In this document: positions 9,624-18,588 of the stretch, piece after piece
How positions within the stretch are numbered: position 1 is the stretch's first letter
Layout: every line of letters begins with the position of its first letter
DNA from: Persicimonas caeni
GTDB taxonomy: Bacteria > Myxococcota_A > Bradymonadia > Bradymonadales > Bradymonadaceae
DNA length: 64,000 nt
Assembly (NCBI RefSeq): GCF_006517175.1
Contig: NZ_CP041186.1
Location: 6,909,074-6,973,073 of the forward strand
Reading direction: 5' to 3'
Notes under the pieces: generated by a model
Database searches by the model: none
Told to the model about the DNA's origin: nothing
What the model saw: the letters and a program-made list of their open reading frames with translations, nothing else
Program-made: the position numbers and the translations under genes

Positions 9624-10610
9624 TTAGGGCTCGAGCTCCATGCCGGGCTTCCAGTTGTCGACCACGACGATCTGGGAACGATCGCCGAGCACCGAGCAGG
9701 TGCCTGCGAACAGTTGGCCGGCCAGGTACTGCGTGAAAGGTGGGTCTTGGGCGCGTTTGGCGCGCAGCTGCGCGTTGGCTACCTCGCCATGGCGAGTCTT
9801 GGCCGCGTCCGGGCTCTCCAGGTCCATCACAAAGCGCTCGACCTCCTCACCGCGATATCCGAGCAGGGTGATGCGTCCGCCGTCGCCGTGTGCCTCGACG
9901 ATCGCGGCGTGGGTGTACCAATCGTTGTTGCGCCCGTCGTCGTTGTGGTCGCCGGTATTGTGGAAGAAGACGATGTCCCCGATGGCGGGGCGACTCGAGT
10001 GATAGATCTTGCCGCGGTCCTTGCACTCGCGAAACAGCTTCGGAAGCGAGCGGCGCGCCGCGCTGGAGAAGGTGACCCCATTGAGCTTGTAGACGCTCCA
10101 GACGTAGTCGGCCGCCAGGGCAGGGCCGCTGTCGTCCACCGGAGCCTCCGTCGTCTCCACGTCGCTGGACGCGCCCGAGTCGGTCTCGTCGCTCGCGGGC
10201 GCTCCCTTGTGCGCCTGGGTCGGGGCCTGCCTGCGCGTCGACAGAGCAGGGGGCTTGGGCGACGCGGTCGACTCGGACGGAGCAGCCTGTGCGATCTCCC
10301 TTGACTCTCCGCCCGCAGGCTCCGTCGAGCCTCCTTGGTTGGCCGCGCTCTCCTTGGCCGGACCCTGGGCGGGCCCGCCGCCCTGCGAGTCGTTTGCTGC
10401 GTAGTACGTCTTCGGTTCCGTGTGATCACCCAGCCCCAGATCGTAGGTCCGCGAGCGCGGGTAGCGCGACTCGACCCGGCCTTCGAGCAGCGGCGAGTCG
10501 TACATGTGGTAGGGGGCACCGGAGTTGCTCGAACAGCCTTGTCCAAGCACCGCAGATGCAGCGATTCCAAGGGCGGGGATGAGCAGTCGGAAACAATTCC
10601 TGAAATTCAT
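9624..10610 (-). CDS. Lipoprotein with CHAP/NlpC-like domain
   Basis: A 328-residue protein with a lipoprotein signal (MNFRNCFRLLIPALG, then VLGQGC around residue 26). A low-complexity Ala/Ser/Pro/Glu-rich linker runs to about residue 165. The C-terminal ~150 residues carry ADYVWSVYKLNGV, PAIGDIVFFHNTGD, THAAIVEAHGDGGRITLLGY. This Gly-Asp-hydrophobic plus His pattern is seen in CHAP/NlpC-type papain-fold cysteine peptidases and amidases of peptidoglycan. The catalytic Cys is not obvious at the usual place before the helix, so enzymatic activity is uncertain. It could be a degenerate or binding-only member. Confidence 0.6.
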   Translation of the reverse strand: MNFRNCFRLLIPALGIAASAVLGQGCSSNSGAPYHMYDSPLLEGRVESRYPRSRTYDLGLGDHTEPKTYYAANDSQGGGPAQGPAKESAANQGGSTEPAGGESREIAQAAPSESTASPKPPALSTRRQAPTQAHKGAPASDETDSGASSDVETTEAPVDDSGPALAADYVWSVYKLNGVTFSSAARRSLPKLFRECKDRGKIYHSSRPAIGDIVFFHNTGDHNDDGRNNDWYTHAAIVEAHGDGGRITLLGYRGEEVERFVMDLESPDAAKTRHGEVANAQLRAKRAQDPPFTQYLAGQLFAGTCSVLGDRSQIVVVDNWKPGMELEP

Positions 10611-10695
10611 GGCCTACCTCCGGCGCTCGTTGGCGAGCCCCTCGTGGCCCATCCTGGGCGGGTGACTCGACCGGGTGCGTGATTCCTTCCGTGGG

Positions 10696-10732
10696 CGCGG
10701 TTATCTGTGTGCTCGGATGTAGGATAACCGCG
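10696..10732. repeat. Perfect 10-bp inverted repeat (hairpin)
   Basis: CGCGGTTATC (10696-10705) and GATAACCGCG (10723-10732) are perfect inverted arms around a 17-nt loop. They lie between two minus-strand genes. There is no T-tract in either direction, so it is more likely an operator or RNA hairpin than an intrinsic terminator. Confidence 0.5.
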
Positions 10733-10803
10733 TCGCGCAGTTGCTAGTGTACGTAGGATCGCGCCGGTGCCAAATTTTTTTGTGGAAGTGCTTGAGCGAG
10801 CGC

Positions 10804-11724
10804 TCAATCACTCGATGTCTGCAGTACCCAGCCGTTAAAGCAGAAGAAACGGTCGAAGATCGACTCGGCCCACACCTCGACGGTGACGTCGGCCGTCTGG
10901 CCGGCCATCTCGGAGGTATCGAAGTCGATGGGCTCCCAACTCGTCTCTCGAGCCGGAATCGTCTTTTGCTGCGACCACTTCTCACCCACGCTGACGCGGT
11001 AGTGCAGGTCGGTCGCCCGTTTGCTCCGTGCGCCACGCTGGTTCAGCCCGGCGCGCAGCCGGAAGGTCTCTTGGAGGGGGACGTCGGGGAAGACGACGCG
11101 TACCTTTTTTTGGTCCGGGGGAGGGTGGGCCCAAATACACTGGTGCGGGTCCCCGCCCAGGTCGACGAACTCCCGGCCCACGTAGACCCACCTGTCGGGG
11201 CGCCCGCAGTACCAGGCTTCGTTGCGCTTGTTCCAGTTGGTGCAACGCTCGACGACCTTGTCACCCTTGGTGCGGGTGACCTTGGCTCCGTCGAGGTTCG
11301 GCAGCAGCTCGTAGGTGACCGGCGGATTCTCGGGGACGTCGATGCGCACGACGCTCACGTCGCCGAATGACTTGGTCTCAGCGGCTTCGAAGGGCATGAG
11401 TTCGAGCGCTTCGTCGATACGTTCGGTCTCGACGAGCAGCCAGATACGCTCGCGGCTCCAGGTGTCTTCGGCGAGCGGTTTGTCTTGGCGGGCGATCCGG
11501 TCGCCAACTTCGGTCAGGTAGGGATAGGGGTCGTCGGTCCAGTTGGGCTGGACGTTGATCACATCGTTGGGGCCGATGTGCTCGAGGACGTACTCGGCGG
11601 GGGCCTTCCAGTCGGAGGCCTCGACGTCGCCGGGGAGGATGGCAATCTGGGCGACAAAACTAACAATCCCGGCCACGACAAGAAGCGCAGCCGGGAACAG
11701 CCAGAGTTTCGCGTTCCCATTCAC
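10804..11724 (-). CDS. Membrane-anchored protein of unknown function at the end of the nuo cluster
   Basis: A 306-residue protein with one N-terminal membrane segment (LWLFPAALLVVAGIVSFVAQ) followed by a soluble part that I do not recognise. The soluble part has Trp/Asp-rich stretches (NVQPNWTDDPYPYLTE) and several Cys (around 160-200 and near the C-terminus). Its start overlaps the nuoI stop by four bases (11721-11724), so it is co-transcribed and probably translationally coupled with complex I genes. The early EYVLEHIGPNDVINVQPNW segment resembles a part found at the ends of membrane glycosyltransferase-like proteins, but the rest of that fold is missing. No function is assigned. Confidence 0.6.
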   Translation of the reverse strand: MNGNAKLWLFPAALLVVAGIVSFVAQIAILPGDVEASDWKAPAEYVLEHIGPNDVINVQPNWTDDPYPYLTEVGDRIARQDKPLAEDTWSRERIWLLVETERIDEALELMPFEAAETKSFGDVSVVRIDVPENPPVTYELLPNLDGAKVTRTKGDKVVERCTNWNKRNEAWYCGRPDRWVYVGREFVDLGGDPHQCIWAHPPPDQKKVRVVFPDVPLQETFRLRAGLNQRGARSKRATDLHYRVSVGEKWSQQKTIPARETSWEPIDFDTSEMAGQTADVTVEVWAESIFDRFFCFNGWVLQTSSD

Positions 11725-12260
11725 GTGCGCTCGCCACCCTGTTTGGCCATCGAAAGACCGCCGAGCTCCATGAGCAGGTCGCGCTCGTAGAACGCTTCTT
11801 TACGGTCGGTGAACGGGTGGATGTGCACACCGGAGTCCATGCGGATGGCGTCACAGGGGCACGCCTCGACGCACAGGCCGCACACGATGCAGCGAAGCTC
11901 GTCGATGACGAACACCTTGGGATACTTCTCGATGCCCGGATCGTCGTGCTCACCGGCCTCGATGTGGATGCAGTCGGCCGGGCAAATCGTCGAGCAGCAC
12001 ATGCACGCAACGCACCGCACGTTGCCATCGTCGCGCACCATCAGACGGTGCATGCCGCGGTAGCGCTCCGGGTAATAGTCGGCCGGCTCGAACGGGTAGT
12101 CGCGGGTGAAGGTGAGCCGCTTTTCTTTGTTCGGGTTCAGGTTCGTGAAGAAGTGCTTCATCGTCACGCCCAGACCGCGCGCGATCTCGGGGATATAGCT
12201 CTTCTCCCAGAGCGAGGTCTTGATGCGGTCGACTTTTTTAACTCGAACGTTGTTCGACAT
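11721..12260 (-). CDS. nuoI: NADH-quinone oxidoreductase subunit I
   Basis: A 179-residue protein with two ferredoxin-type 4Fe-4S motifs, CVACMCCSTICPADC and CIVCGLCVEACPCDA. These ligate clusters N6a and N6b in the arm of complex I that carries electrons toward quinone. Length is typical of the family. It lies 98 bp downstream of nuoH on the same strand and overlaps the following unknown gene by four bases. The gap to nuoH is rich in short pyrimidine/purine stretches. Confidence 0.95.
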   Translation of the reverse strand: MSNNVRVKKVDRIKTSLWEKSYIPEIARGLGVTMKHFFTNLNPNKEKRLTFTRDYPFEPADYYPERYRGMHRLMVRDDGNVRCVACMCCSTICPADCIHIEAGEHDDPGIEKYPKVFVIDELRCIVCGLCVEACPCDAIRMDSGVHIHPFTDRKEAFYERDLLMELGGLSMAKQGGERT

Positions 12261-12358
12261 GGCTTTGAACTCCGTATGTGCCAGCAGAGGAGCGAAGAGT
12301 GAAAAGCAGTTCTGCCTTTTTCTCCTTCGCTCTTTTGCTTTTTATCTTTTTCGCTGCC

Positions 12359-13498
12359 TTAAAAGATCGCCACGATCAGCGCCGTGATGAGCAAATTGGC
12401 GAGGCTGAGCGGCAGCAGAATCTTCCAGCCAAGCACCATGACCTGGTCGTAGCGGAAGCGCGGCAGCGTCCAGCGCATCATGAACTGCAGCCAGACCAGG
12501 ACGATGACCTTCAGGCACATCGCGAGGATGCGCAGGATGATAACCAACCAGTAGGGCACCGGAATGTGCAGCGACGGGTCGGCGATGCCGCCGAAGTAGA
12601 AGCCGTCGGCGTACAAAAACGGTACCTGCCAGCCGCCCAGGAACATGACCGCGATGAGCGCGGCGATGAAGACGGTGGCGGCGTACTCAGCCAGCTGCAT
12701 GGCGCCGAACTTCATCGAGCTGTACTCGGTGATATATCCGGCGACGATTTCCGACTCGCCCTCGGGCAAGTCGAAGGGGGCGCGCTTGGTCTCGGCCATA
12801 CCCGCCAAAAAGAACAGGAAGAAGGCGACCGGCTGGACCACGATACCCCAAAGCGGCAACCATCCACCGAGCATCTGGCCCTGCTGGATGACCATCTGGT
12901 TGAGGTCGAGGGTGCCGTAAATCATCAAGATGCCGGCCAGGCTCAGGCCCATGGAGACCTCGTACGAGATCATCTGCGCCGAGGAGCGAAGGCCGCCCAG
13001 AAGGCTGAACTTGTTGTTCGACGCCCAACCGGCAATCGCCGCGCCGTATACCGAGATACCGGCGATGGCGAAGGCGTAGAGCAGCCCGGCGTTGAAGTCC
13101 ATGATCTGGAAGTAGTTCTTCCACTCGCCGTGACAGACCTCCTGGTAGTTGGCGAGCACTTCGATCTCGCCGGCGCAATAGTGGTCCATGAACGGCACCG
13201 CCGCCCAGCCGAGCAGGGCGGGCACGAACACCAACGAGGGGGCCAACGTGTGCAAAAACTTGTTGGCACCATCGGGGATGGTGTTCTCCTTGAGGATCAT
13301 CTTGATCCCGTCGGCCAAAAAGTGGGGCAGGCCGAACAAGCTTTGGCCAAAGAACTGCGCCTGCATCGGGCCGACGCGGTTCTGGATTTTGGCCGACTGC
13401 TTACGGTCACCCAGCAGCGTCATCAGGCTCGCCAGTCCCATCACGAAGACGAAGACGATGGCGACGATCTTGATGATTGTGATCAGTACTTCCGGCAT
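12359..13498 (-). CDS. nuoH: NADH-quinone oxidoreductase subunit H
   Basis: A 379-residue polytopic membrane protein. The conserved QNRVGPMQAQFFG segment near residue 40 and the acidic RAPFDLPEGESEIVAGYITEYS loop identify it as NuoH. NuoH forms the quinone-binding chamber at the junction of the membrane and peripheral arms of complex I. It sits between nuoG and nuoI, as in several proteobacterial nuo operons. Confidence 0.97.
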   Translation of the reverse strand: MPEVLITIIKIVAIVFVFVMGLASLMTLLGDRKQSAKIQNRVGPMQAQFFGQSLFGLPHFLADGIKMILKENTIPDGANKFLHTLAPSLVFVPALLGWAAVPFMDHYCAGEIEVLANYQEVCHGEWKNYFQIMDFNAGLLYAFAIAGISVYGAAIAGWASNNKFSLLGGLRSSAQMISYEVSMGLSLAGILMIYGTLDLNQMVIQQGQMLGGWLPLWGIVVQPVAFFLFFLAGMAETKRAPFDLPEGESEIVAGYITEYSSMKFGAMQLAEYAATVFIAALIAVMFLGGWQVPFLYADGFYFGGIADPSLHIPVPYWLVIILRILAMCLKVIVLVWLQFMMRWTLPRFRYDQVMVLGWKILLPLSLANLLITALIVAIF

Positions 13499-13556
13499 GA
13501 GCCTTCCTCACTATCGAGCAGACAAAAATGGGTCTGCCATCGAAACGTTCATCAAA

Positions 13557-15251
13557 TCAATCAGCACTCGGAGCCGAGTCCTTGGGCGTCGTCGGCGCTT
13601 CTTCCTCTTTGGCCGCCGGCGCCGGCTCGACATTGTCGGCATCTTGGGCTGCGTTGGCCTCGGCGGCCTGCTTGCCCTCTTCGGTGTCCTCGGGCACGCC
13701 GGCAGGCACGCCTTCCTGGGCGCCCGGGGCTGCTTCTTGCTTGGCCTCTTCGGCTGCCTTCTCGGACGCCTGGAACATCTCCTCGCGGATCTGGTCGAGG
13801 AAGGTGTAGCCGAAGGGGCTTCCCATGGCTCGAGCCAGTCGCATGAAGATCTGCCAATCGGGCATCGAGTCGCCGTGCGGGGCGAACGCCTTGTAGGCCG
13901 GCTGAGCGATGCCGTCGTAGTTGACGTAGGTGCCTTCCTTTTCGGCGTGGCTACACGCCGGCAGCGCGATGTGGGCCTTGTCGTAAAGACCGGCGCGGTG
14001 CATCGCCTGCAGGACGAACAAGTCGAGCTTGTCGACCAGCTTGTGGAAGCGTTTTTGGGTCGCCTCGTCGGTCGGGATGTGCGTGCCCATCATGTAGAGG
14101 GCTTTGACCTTGCCGGTCTCCATGTCCTCGACGAGCTGGTCGAACGAGTCGATGTTGCCCAGGCCGCCCCATACGGCTTCGACGCCGCGGGTGTTCGGGT
14201 TCTTGTCGGCCTTGATGAGCAGGTCGTCGGCAAAGCCGTCGGGCTTGCCGCCGATGTAGAGCTTGTCGGTGCCCAGGTGCTCTTCGGCAAAACGCTTGGC
14301 CAGGTACAGGTCCTCGCAGGACGCCTGCGGCGAGACCACCAAGCCGATATTGTCCGTGCCTTTGACCTTGTCGGCCAGGGCTTCGCCCACCGCGTGCCAC
14401 GACACCTCGGCGCCGTTGGTCATCGGGTGGAGCAGACGATCGGTGTGGACCTCCTTGTAGGAGAGCCGGCCGGCGTCACACATCCAGTAGTCGTTGACCT
14501 CTGGGTTGTATCGCGGGCGGTAGCGCTGGATCTCGTTGCGGAAGTGCTCGAGGTGGATGTTGCAGCCGTTGGAGCAGCCGGTGCAGACACTGTCCGTGGA
14601 GGTCAGCAGCCAGACGCGACACTTGAATCGGAAGTCACGGCTGGTCAGCGCGCCCACCGGACAGATGTCGACGGTGCACATCGAGTAGTTGTTGTCGAGC
14701 TCGCGGCCCGGGAAGGTGCGAATCTCGGAGGTGTCACCACGCGAGGTCGTCGTCAGCTCGCCGGTGCCCGTGATCTCTTGGCAGAAGCGCACGCAGCGGG
14801 TGCACAGGATGCAACGCTCGCCGTCGTAGACCACCTCGGGCCCGATCGGATAGACCTTGACCTTTTGGACCTTTTCGGTGCGCAGGCGAGACTCCTGCGC
14901 GTCGTAGTCCATGTAGTAGTCTTGAAGTTTGCACTCGCCGGCCTGGTCGCAGATCGGGCAGTCGACCGGGTGGTTGACGAGGATGAATTCCAGAACCGCT
15001 TTGCGTGCGCGGATGACCCGCTCACTCTCGGTGTGCACGACCATGCCGTCGCTGACCTGGGTGTAGCAACCCGGCTGCAGCTTGGGCATATCCTCGACCT
15101 CCACCAGGCACATCCGGCAGTTGGCCGGGATGGACAATGCCGGGTGGTAGCAGAAGTGCGGGACCTCGTAGCCGGCCTGCGCGGCCGCCTGGAGGATGGT
15201 CGTACCCTTGTCGACCTCGATTTCGGTTCCGTTGATGGTGACTTTAGCCAT
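13557..15251 (-). CDS. nuoG: NADH-quinone oxidoreductase subunit G
   Basis: A 564-residue protein. The N-terminus has a 2Fe-2S ferredoxin fold (HFCYHPALSIPANCRMCLVE), then the His/Cys ligand motif HPVDCPICDQAGECKLQDYY, a CILCTRCVRFCQEI cluster and a CTGCSNGCNI motif of the molybdopterin-like part. This is the electron wire of the peripheral arm. It is shorter than the ~900-residue enterobacterial form and ends in a ~70-residue Ala/Glu/Pro-rich tail that looks disordered. Its usual partners nuoE and nuoF are not adjacent. Confidence 0.95.
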   Translation of the reverse strand: MAKVTINGTEIEVDKGTTILQAAAQAGYEVPHFCYHPALSIPANCRMCLVEVEDMPKLQPGCYTQVSDGMVVHTESERVIRARKAVLEFILVNHPVDCPICDQAGECKLQDYYMDYDAQESRLRTEKVQKVKVYPIGPEVVYDGERCILCTRCVRFCQEITGTGELTTTSRGDTSEIRTFPGRELDNNYSMCTVDICPVGALTSRDFRFKCRVWLLTSTDSVCTGCSNGCNIHLEHFRNEIQRYRPRYNPEVNDYWMCDAGRLSYKEVHTDRLLHPMTNGAEVSWHAVGEALADKVKGTDNIGLVVSPQASCEDLYLAKRFAEEHLGTDKLYIGGKPDGFADDLLIKADKNPNTRGVEAVWGGLGNIDSFDQLVEDMETGKVKALYMMGTHIPTDEATQKRFHKLVDKLDLFVLQAMHRAGLYDKAHIALPACSHAEKEGTYVNYDGIAQPAYKAFAPHGDSMPDWQIFMRLARAMGSPFGYTFLDQIREEMFQASEKAAEEAKQEAAPGAQEGVPAGVPEDTEEGKQAAEANAAQDADNVEPAPAAKEEEAPTTPKDSAPSAD

Positions 15252-15284
15252 GTTCGCAATACTCCGGAGCGAATCCGTCTCGGA

Positions 15285-16511
15285 TTACTTGTCGCACTCG
15301 CCGCCAATCATGTTAATCGTGTCGAAGGTCGGGATGATGTCGGCCAGAAGCCCGCCCTCGAAGAGGCGGTGGATACCACCCATCATGACCAGGCTGGGCG
15401 AGCGCACCCCCATCTTCCACGGCTTTCCGGTGCCGTTGGAGACGATGAAGAAGCCGAGCTCACCGTTGCCGGCCTCGCTGTACGAGTAGACCTCGCCTGC
15501 AGGGACTTGGATGCCCTCGAAGACGAGCTTGAAGTGGTTAATCATGCCCTCGATGCTGTTGTAGACCTTGTCCTTTTCAGGAAGGACTACGCGCGGGTCG
15601 TCGGCATTGACGGGCCCGGGCTGCATCTTTTCGAGGCACTGGTCGATGATACGCACCGACTGCAGAATCTCTTCCATGCGCACGAGGTAGCGGTCGTAGT
15701 TGTCGCCGTTCTCGCCGATGGGCACGTCGAAGTCGACTTCGTCGTACTTGAAGTAGGGGTGATCCTTACGCACATCGTACTCGAAGCCGGCCGAGCGGCC
15801 GACCGGGCCGGTGTAGCCGTAGTTGATCGCCTCTTCGCGCGTCAGGATGCCAGTGCCCTGCATGCGGTCGAGGAAGACGCGGTTACGGGTCAGCAGCTTG
15901 TGGGTGGTCTTGTGCGTCTCCATGATGCGCTCGCGCACATACTGCCAACGCTCGGCGAAGTCGGCCGGCAGGTCTTCTTTGACCCCGCCGATCCGACCGT
16001 AGCTGACGGTCAGGCGAGCGCCGGTCACCTCTTCGATAAGGTCCCAGATAAGCTCGCGTGCCTCGATGGCGTACAAAAAGGCACTCATGGCGCCCAATTC
16101 GAGCGCGCCTGCGCCCGTGGCCGTCCAGTGGTCGCTCAGGCGGCTGACCTCACCCATGAGGGTGCGGATCCACAGCGCGCGCTCGGGCACCTCGCAGTCG
16201 AGGAGCTTCTCGACGGCCTGGGCGTAGCCGAAGTTGTTGAGCAGCGGGCTGACGTAGTTGAGACGGTCGGTGTACGGAAAGACCTGAGTCCAGGTCGAGT
16301 GCTCCGACTCTTTCTCGAAACCGCGGTGCAGGTAGCCCACTTCGGTGTCGCACTTGACGACCGTCTCGCCGTCGAGCGTCAGGGTGAAGCGCACCGTGCC
16401 GTGTGTGGCCGGGTGGCTCGGACCCATCTGCAGGATCATCGGCTCGGTATGGATATCCTGGTCGATCGTTTCGACTTGTTCGCCAGGCGTCTGGTAGATG
16501 TCTTCAGCCAT
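15285..16511 (-). CDS. nuoD: NADH-quinone oxidoreductase subunit D
   Basis: A 408-residue 49-kDa-type subunit. The motifs MGPSHPATHGTVRF near the N-terminus, YLHRGFEK and a C-terminal GGIHRLFEGGLLADIIPTFD are diagnostic; it contributes to the quinone site with NuoB. It is separate from NuoC here (not fused as in E. coli). A 238-bp repeat-rich gap divides the two genes. Confidence 0.97.
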   Translation of the reverse strand: MAEDIYQTPGEQVETIDQDIHTEPMILQMGPSHPATHGTVRFTLTLDGETVVKCDTEVGYLHRGFEKESEHSTWTQVFPYTDRLNYVSPLLNNFGYAQAVEKLLDCEVPERALWIRTLMGEVSRLSDHWTATGAGALELGAMSAFLYAIEARELIWDLIEEVTGARLTVSYGRIGGVKEDLPADFAERWQYVRERIMETHKTTHKLLTRNRVFLDRMQGTGILTREEAINYGYTGPVGRSAGFEYDVRKDHPYFKYDEVDFDVPIGENGDNYDRYLVRMEEILQSVRIIDQCLEKMQPGPVNADDPRVVLPEKDKVYNSIEGMINHFKLVFEGIQVPAGEVYSYSEAGNGELGFFIVSNGTGKPWKMGVRSPSLVMMGGIHRLFEGGLLADIIPTFDTINMIGGECDK

Positions 16512-16749
16512 GTCTATTCCTTAAGGGCGACTAAAGGGAACTAAGTCGCTCGCTCGTTACTAAGGGCGACTAAAGGGAACTAAGTCGCTCGCTACGCTCG
16601 CTCGTTACTAAGGGCGACTAAAGGGACCACTTTCGACCGCAGTTCTCAGCGACTCTGAGTAGCCCTTAGTTACTCTAAGTAACCCTTAGTAACCCTTAGT
16701 TGCTCTAAGTAACCCTTAGTTACCCTAAGTAACCCTTAGTAACCCTTCT
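16512..16749. repeat. Short direct and inverted repeats between nuoC and nuoD
   Basis: The gap is built from two repeat types. The left half has tandem copies of a unit containing GGCGACTAAAGGGAACTAAG and CGCTCGCT. The right half has AACCCTTAGT repeated several times, alternating with short TAAG-containing links. CCCTTAGTAA of the right half is the inverse of TTACTAAGGG of the left half, so the whole gap can fold back on itself. No coding potential is seen. Confidence 0.75.
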
Positions 16750-17301
16750 CTAAATGTCTCGCGAGCCCGCCGAGGGCTTCTTCTTGACAAACTGCTCGAA
16801 CTCCTCGACCGAGTCGCGCTCGCGATCGAGCAACTCGATGCGGGGCTGACCTTTCTGCTTGGGGTAGTCCTTGCGCAGCGGGTGGCCCTCGAACTCTTCG
16901 TAATTGAGCACGCGACGAAGGTCGGGGTGGCCGTCGAACTGGATGCCGTAAAAGTCCCAGACCTCGCGCTCGAACCAGCCGGCGCAGCCGTACAATTCGT
17001 GGATGCTCGGCACGCTGCAATCGTCCTCGTCGACAGGCACGCGCACCGTCAGCATGTGCTTCTTGCTGGTGCTGTACATCACGTACACCACCTCGAAGCG
17101 CGGCTGGCGGCGCAGGTAGTCGACGCAGGTAACCAGGCGCAGAAAGTCCATCTGCGTGCTGTCGTCATCGCGCAGGTACTTCACAATCTCGGGCAGCCGC
17201 TCACGCTTGACGGTGACGGTGTCCTGGCCGCGCTCGGAGTGCGAGTCGAGCACCTCATCAGCAAATTCGCGCTCGACGATGTCAATTAACTTCTTAGCCA
17301 T
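16750..17301 (-). CDS. nuoC: NADH-quinone oxidoreductase subunit C
   Basis: A 183-residue 30-kDa-type subunit. The conserved C-terminal signature is clear: PSIHELYGCAGWFEREVWDF followed by YGIQFDGHPDLRR and HPLRKDYP. It stabilises the peripheral arm next to NuoD and NuoB. It has the usual single-domain length. Confidence 0.96.
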   Translation of the reverse strand: MAKKLIDIVEREFADEVLDSHSERGQDTVTVKRERLPEIVKYLRDDDSTQMDFLRLVTCVDYLRRQPRFEVVYVMYSTSKKHMLTVRVPVDEDDCSVPSIHELYGCAGWFEREVWDFYGIQFDGHPDLRRVLNYEEFEGHPLRKDYPKQKGQPRIELLDRERDSVEEFEQFVKKKPSAGSRDI

Positions 17302-17326
17302 GGGGGCTCACTTCGTTCGCTTGAAA

Positions 17327-17392
17327 GAGCGAAAAAGCAAAAGAGCGACATGAGACGTCGTCGTGGCTCTTTGGCTCTTTTGCTTGCTCGCT
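17327..17392. repeat. Imperfect inverted repeat in the nuoB-nuoC gap
   Basis: An arm beginning GAGCGAAAAAGC and ending AAAAGAGC (17327-17346) is nearly the inverse of 17374-17392 (GCTCTTTTGCTTGCTCGCT). The transcript could form a long hairpin. The nuoH-nuoI gap (12261-12358) has similar CTCTTTTGC-type words. Confidence 0.6.
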
Positions 17393-17408
17393 ACTTTGCT
17401 TGGCGTAT

Positions 17409-17957
17409 CTACTCTGCGGGTTCGAAAACCGGACGCGGCTCGCCGATGCCTTCATCTTCGCGCTCGCGCACCTTTTCTTCGTACGCGTACTTCTTCCAGG
17501 GCTCGTCCTGGATCTTCTCCTGCAGTTTCATCAAACCGTCGATGACCTGCTCGGGGCGCGGCGGACAACCCGGAATATACACGTCGACCGGGATGATTTT
17601 GTCGATGCCCTGGACGGTGGCGTAGTTGTCGTAGAAGCCACCGGTCGAAGCGCACACGCCGAAGGCCATGACCCACTTGGGCTCGGCCATCTGCTCGTAG
17701 ATGCGTCGCAGGTGCGGGGCGAGCTTGTGGTTGACCGTGCCGACGACCCACAACAGGTCGGCCTGGCGCGGGGAGAACCGCGGAATCTCGGCACCGAAGC
17801 GTGCGATATCGTAGCGCGCGGCGGCCGTGGCCATGTACTCCATGCCGCAGCAGGCCGTGACGAAGGGATACTGGAAGAGCGAATACTTTCGGGCCCAGTT
17901 GACCGCGCTTTCAAGGCGGGTGGTCAGGACCTCAGGCAGTTGGTGTTCTAGTCCCAT
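17409..17957 (-). CDS. nuoB: NADH-quinone oxidoreductase subunit B
   Basis: A 182-residue protein starting at ATG 17957 ([11 protein letters not shown]). The frame stays open upstream, but that part lies inside nuoA and has no family similarity. [32 protein letters not shown] and [15 protein letters not shown] supply the four Cys ligands of cluster N2, the last cluster before quinone. It overlaps the nuoA stop by 10 bp. Confidence 0.97.
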   Translation of the reverse strand: MGLEHQLPEVLTTRLESAVNWARKYSLFQYPFVTACCGMEYMATAAARYDIARFGAEIPRFSPRQADLLWVVGTVNHKLAPHLRRIYEQMAEPKWVMAFGVCASTGGFYDNYATVQGIDKIIPVDVYIPGCPPRPEQVIDGLMKLQEKIQDEPWKKYAYEEKVREREDEGIGEPRPVFEPAE

Positions 17958-18325
17958 TCGAGACCTCCTTGCTTCCATTCGTAGACCAAGCCGATGGTCA
18001 GGATGGCTACGAAAATGAACATGACTCCGAACGAGTAGAGTCCGTACCCGAGCGCTTCGCTCTGGCGCCACGAGATGGCCCAGGGAACCACGAAGACCGT
18101 CTCGAGGTCGAAAAGAATGAAGCTGATGGCGACCATGTAGAACTTGACGCTGAAGCGCGTTTCGCGCGGGCTTCCGATCGGATCGGAGCCCGACTCGTAC
18201 GGCATGCGCTTTTCGCGCGTCGGGTTCTTGGGACCGAAAAATTGTCCCAGGGCGGTGACGGCCGCGCCGGCACCACCTGCCAGCAGCAACAAAATCAGAA
18301 TTCCAAGGTAATCTGCGACTTCCAT
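17948..18325 (-). CDS. nuoA: NADH-quinone oxidoreductase subunit A
   Basis: A 125-residue protein with three membrane segments. The family signature is [20 protein letters not shown] and the Asp/Glu-containing second helix ([15 protein letters not shown]). The start at 18325 (MEVADYLG) gives the usual length; the in-frame extension upstream is not conserved-looking. It is the first gene of the nuo block, so its promoter should lie in 18326-18588. Confidence 0.95.
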   Translation of the reverse strand: MEVADYLGILILLLLAGGAGAAVTALGQFFGPKNPTREKRMPYESGSDPIGSPRETRFSVKFYMVAISFILFDLETVFVVPWAISWRQSEALGYGLYSFGVMFIFVAILTIGLVYEWKQGGLEWD

Positions 18326-18588
18326 GACACCATGTCCTGCGTCGTGTGGGTACCCTCCTACGGAGGCGCGCATTCACCTATCACGGCGCTTCGACGAGTG
18401 TCAAACTGGCCCGCGTGATTTCTGCGGGTGCGCCAGCGCTCGCGCTGCCCGGGCGTCGATCTTCAAGCCAATCGGGTACGGATCCTCGAGGCCCGGGTAC
18501 ATCTTAGATACATCTACTCGCAAGAAAGAACGAAAGGCCCGCCGCGAGATTCCCGGCGAGCCCTCGATTTTCGACGTGCAGAAGCGGA

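Noticed and set aside
10792-10807. TTGAGCG-AG-CGCTCAA palindrome resembling a TetR-type operator
   Set aside because: It overlaps the stop codon of a minus-strand gene, not a promoter, and no TetR-type gene is nearby. Chance is a sufficient explanation.
12278-13846. Open frame of 522 codons opposite nuoH
   Set aside because: Shadow of nuoH with a His/Asp/Gln-rich composition and no signal or domain.
13188-16544. Open frame of 1118 codons opposite nuoH, nuoG and nuoD
   Set aside because: It covers three well-identified nuo genes, has no recognisable domain, and results from the codon bias of the real genes.
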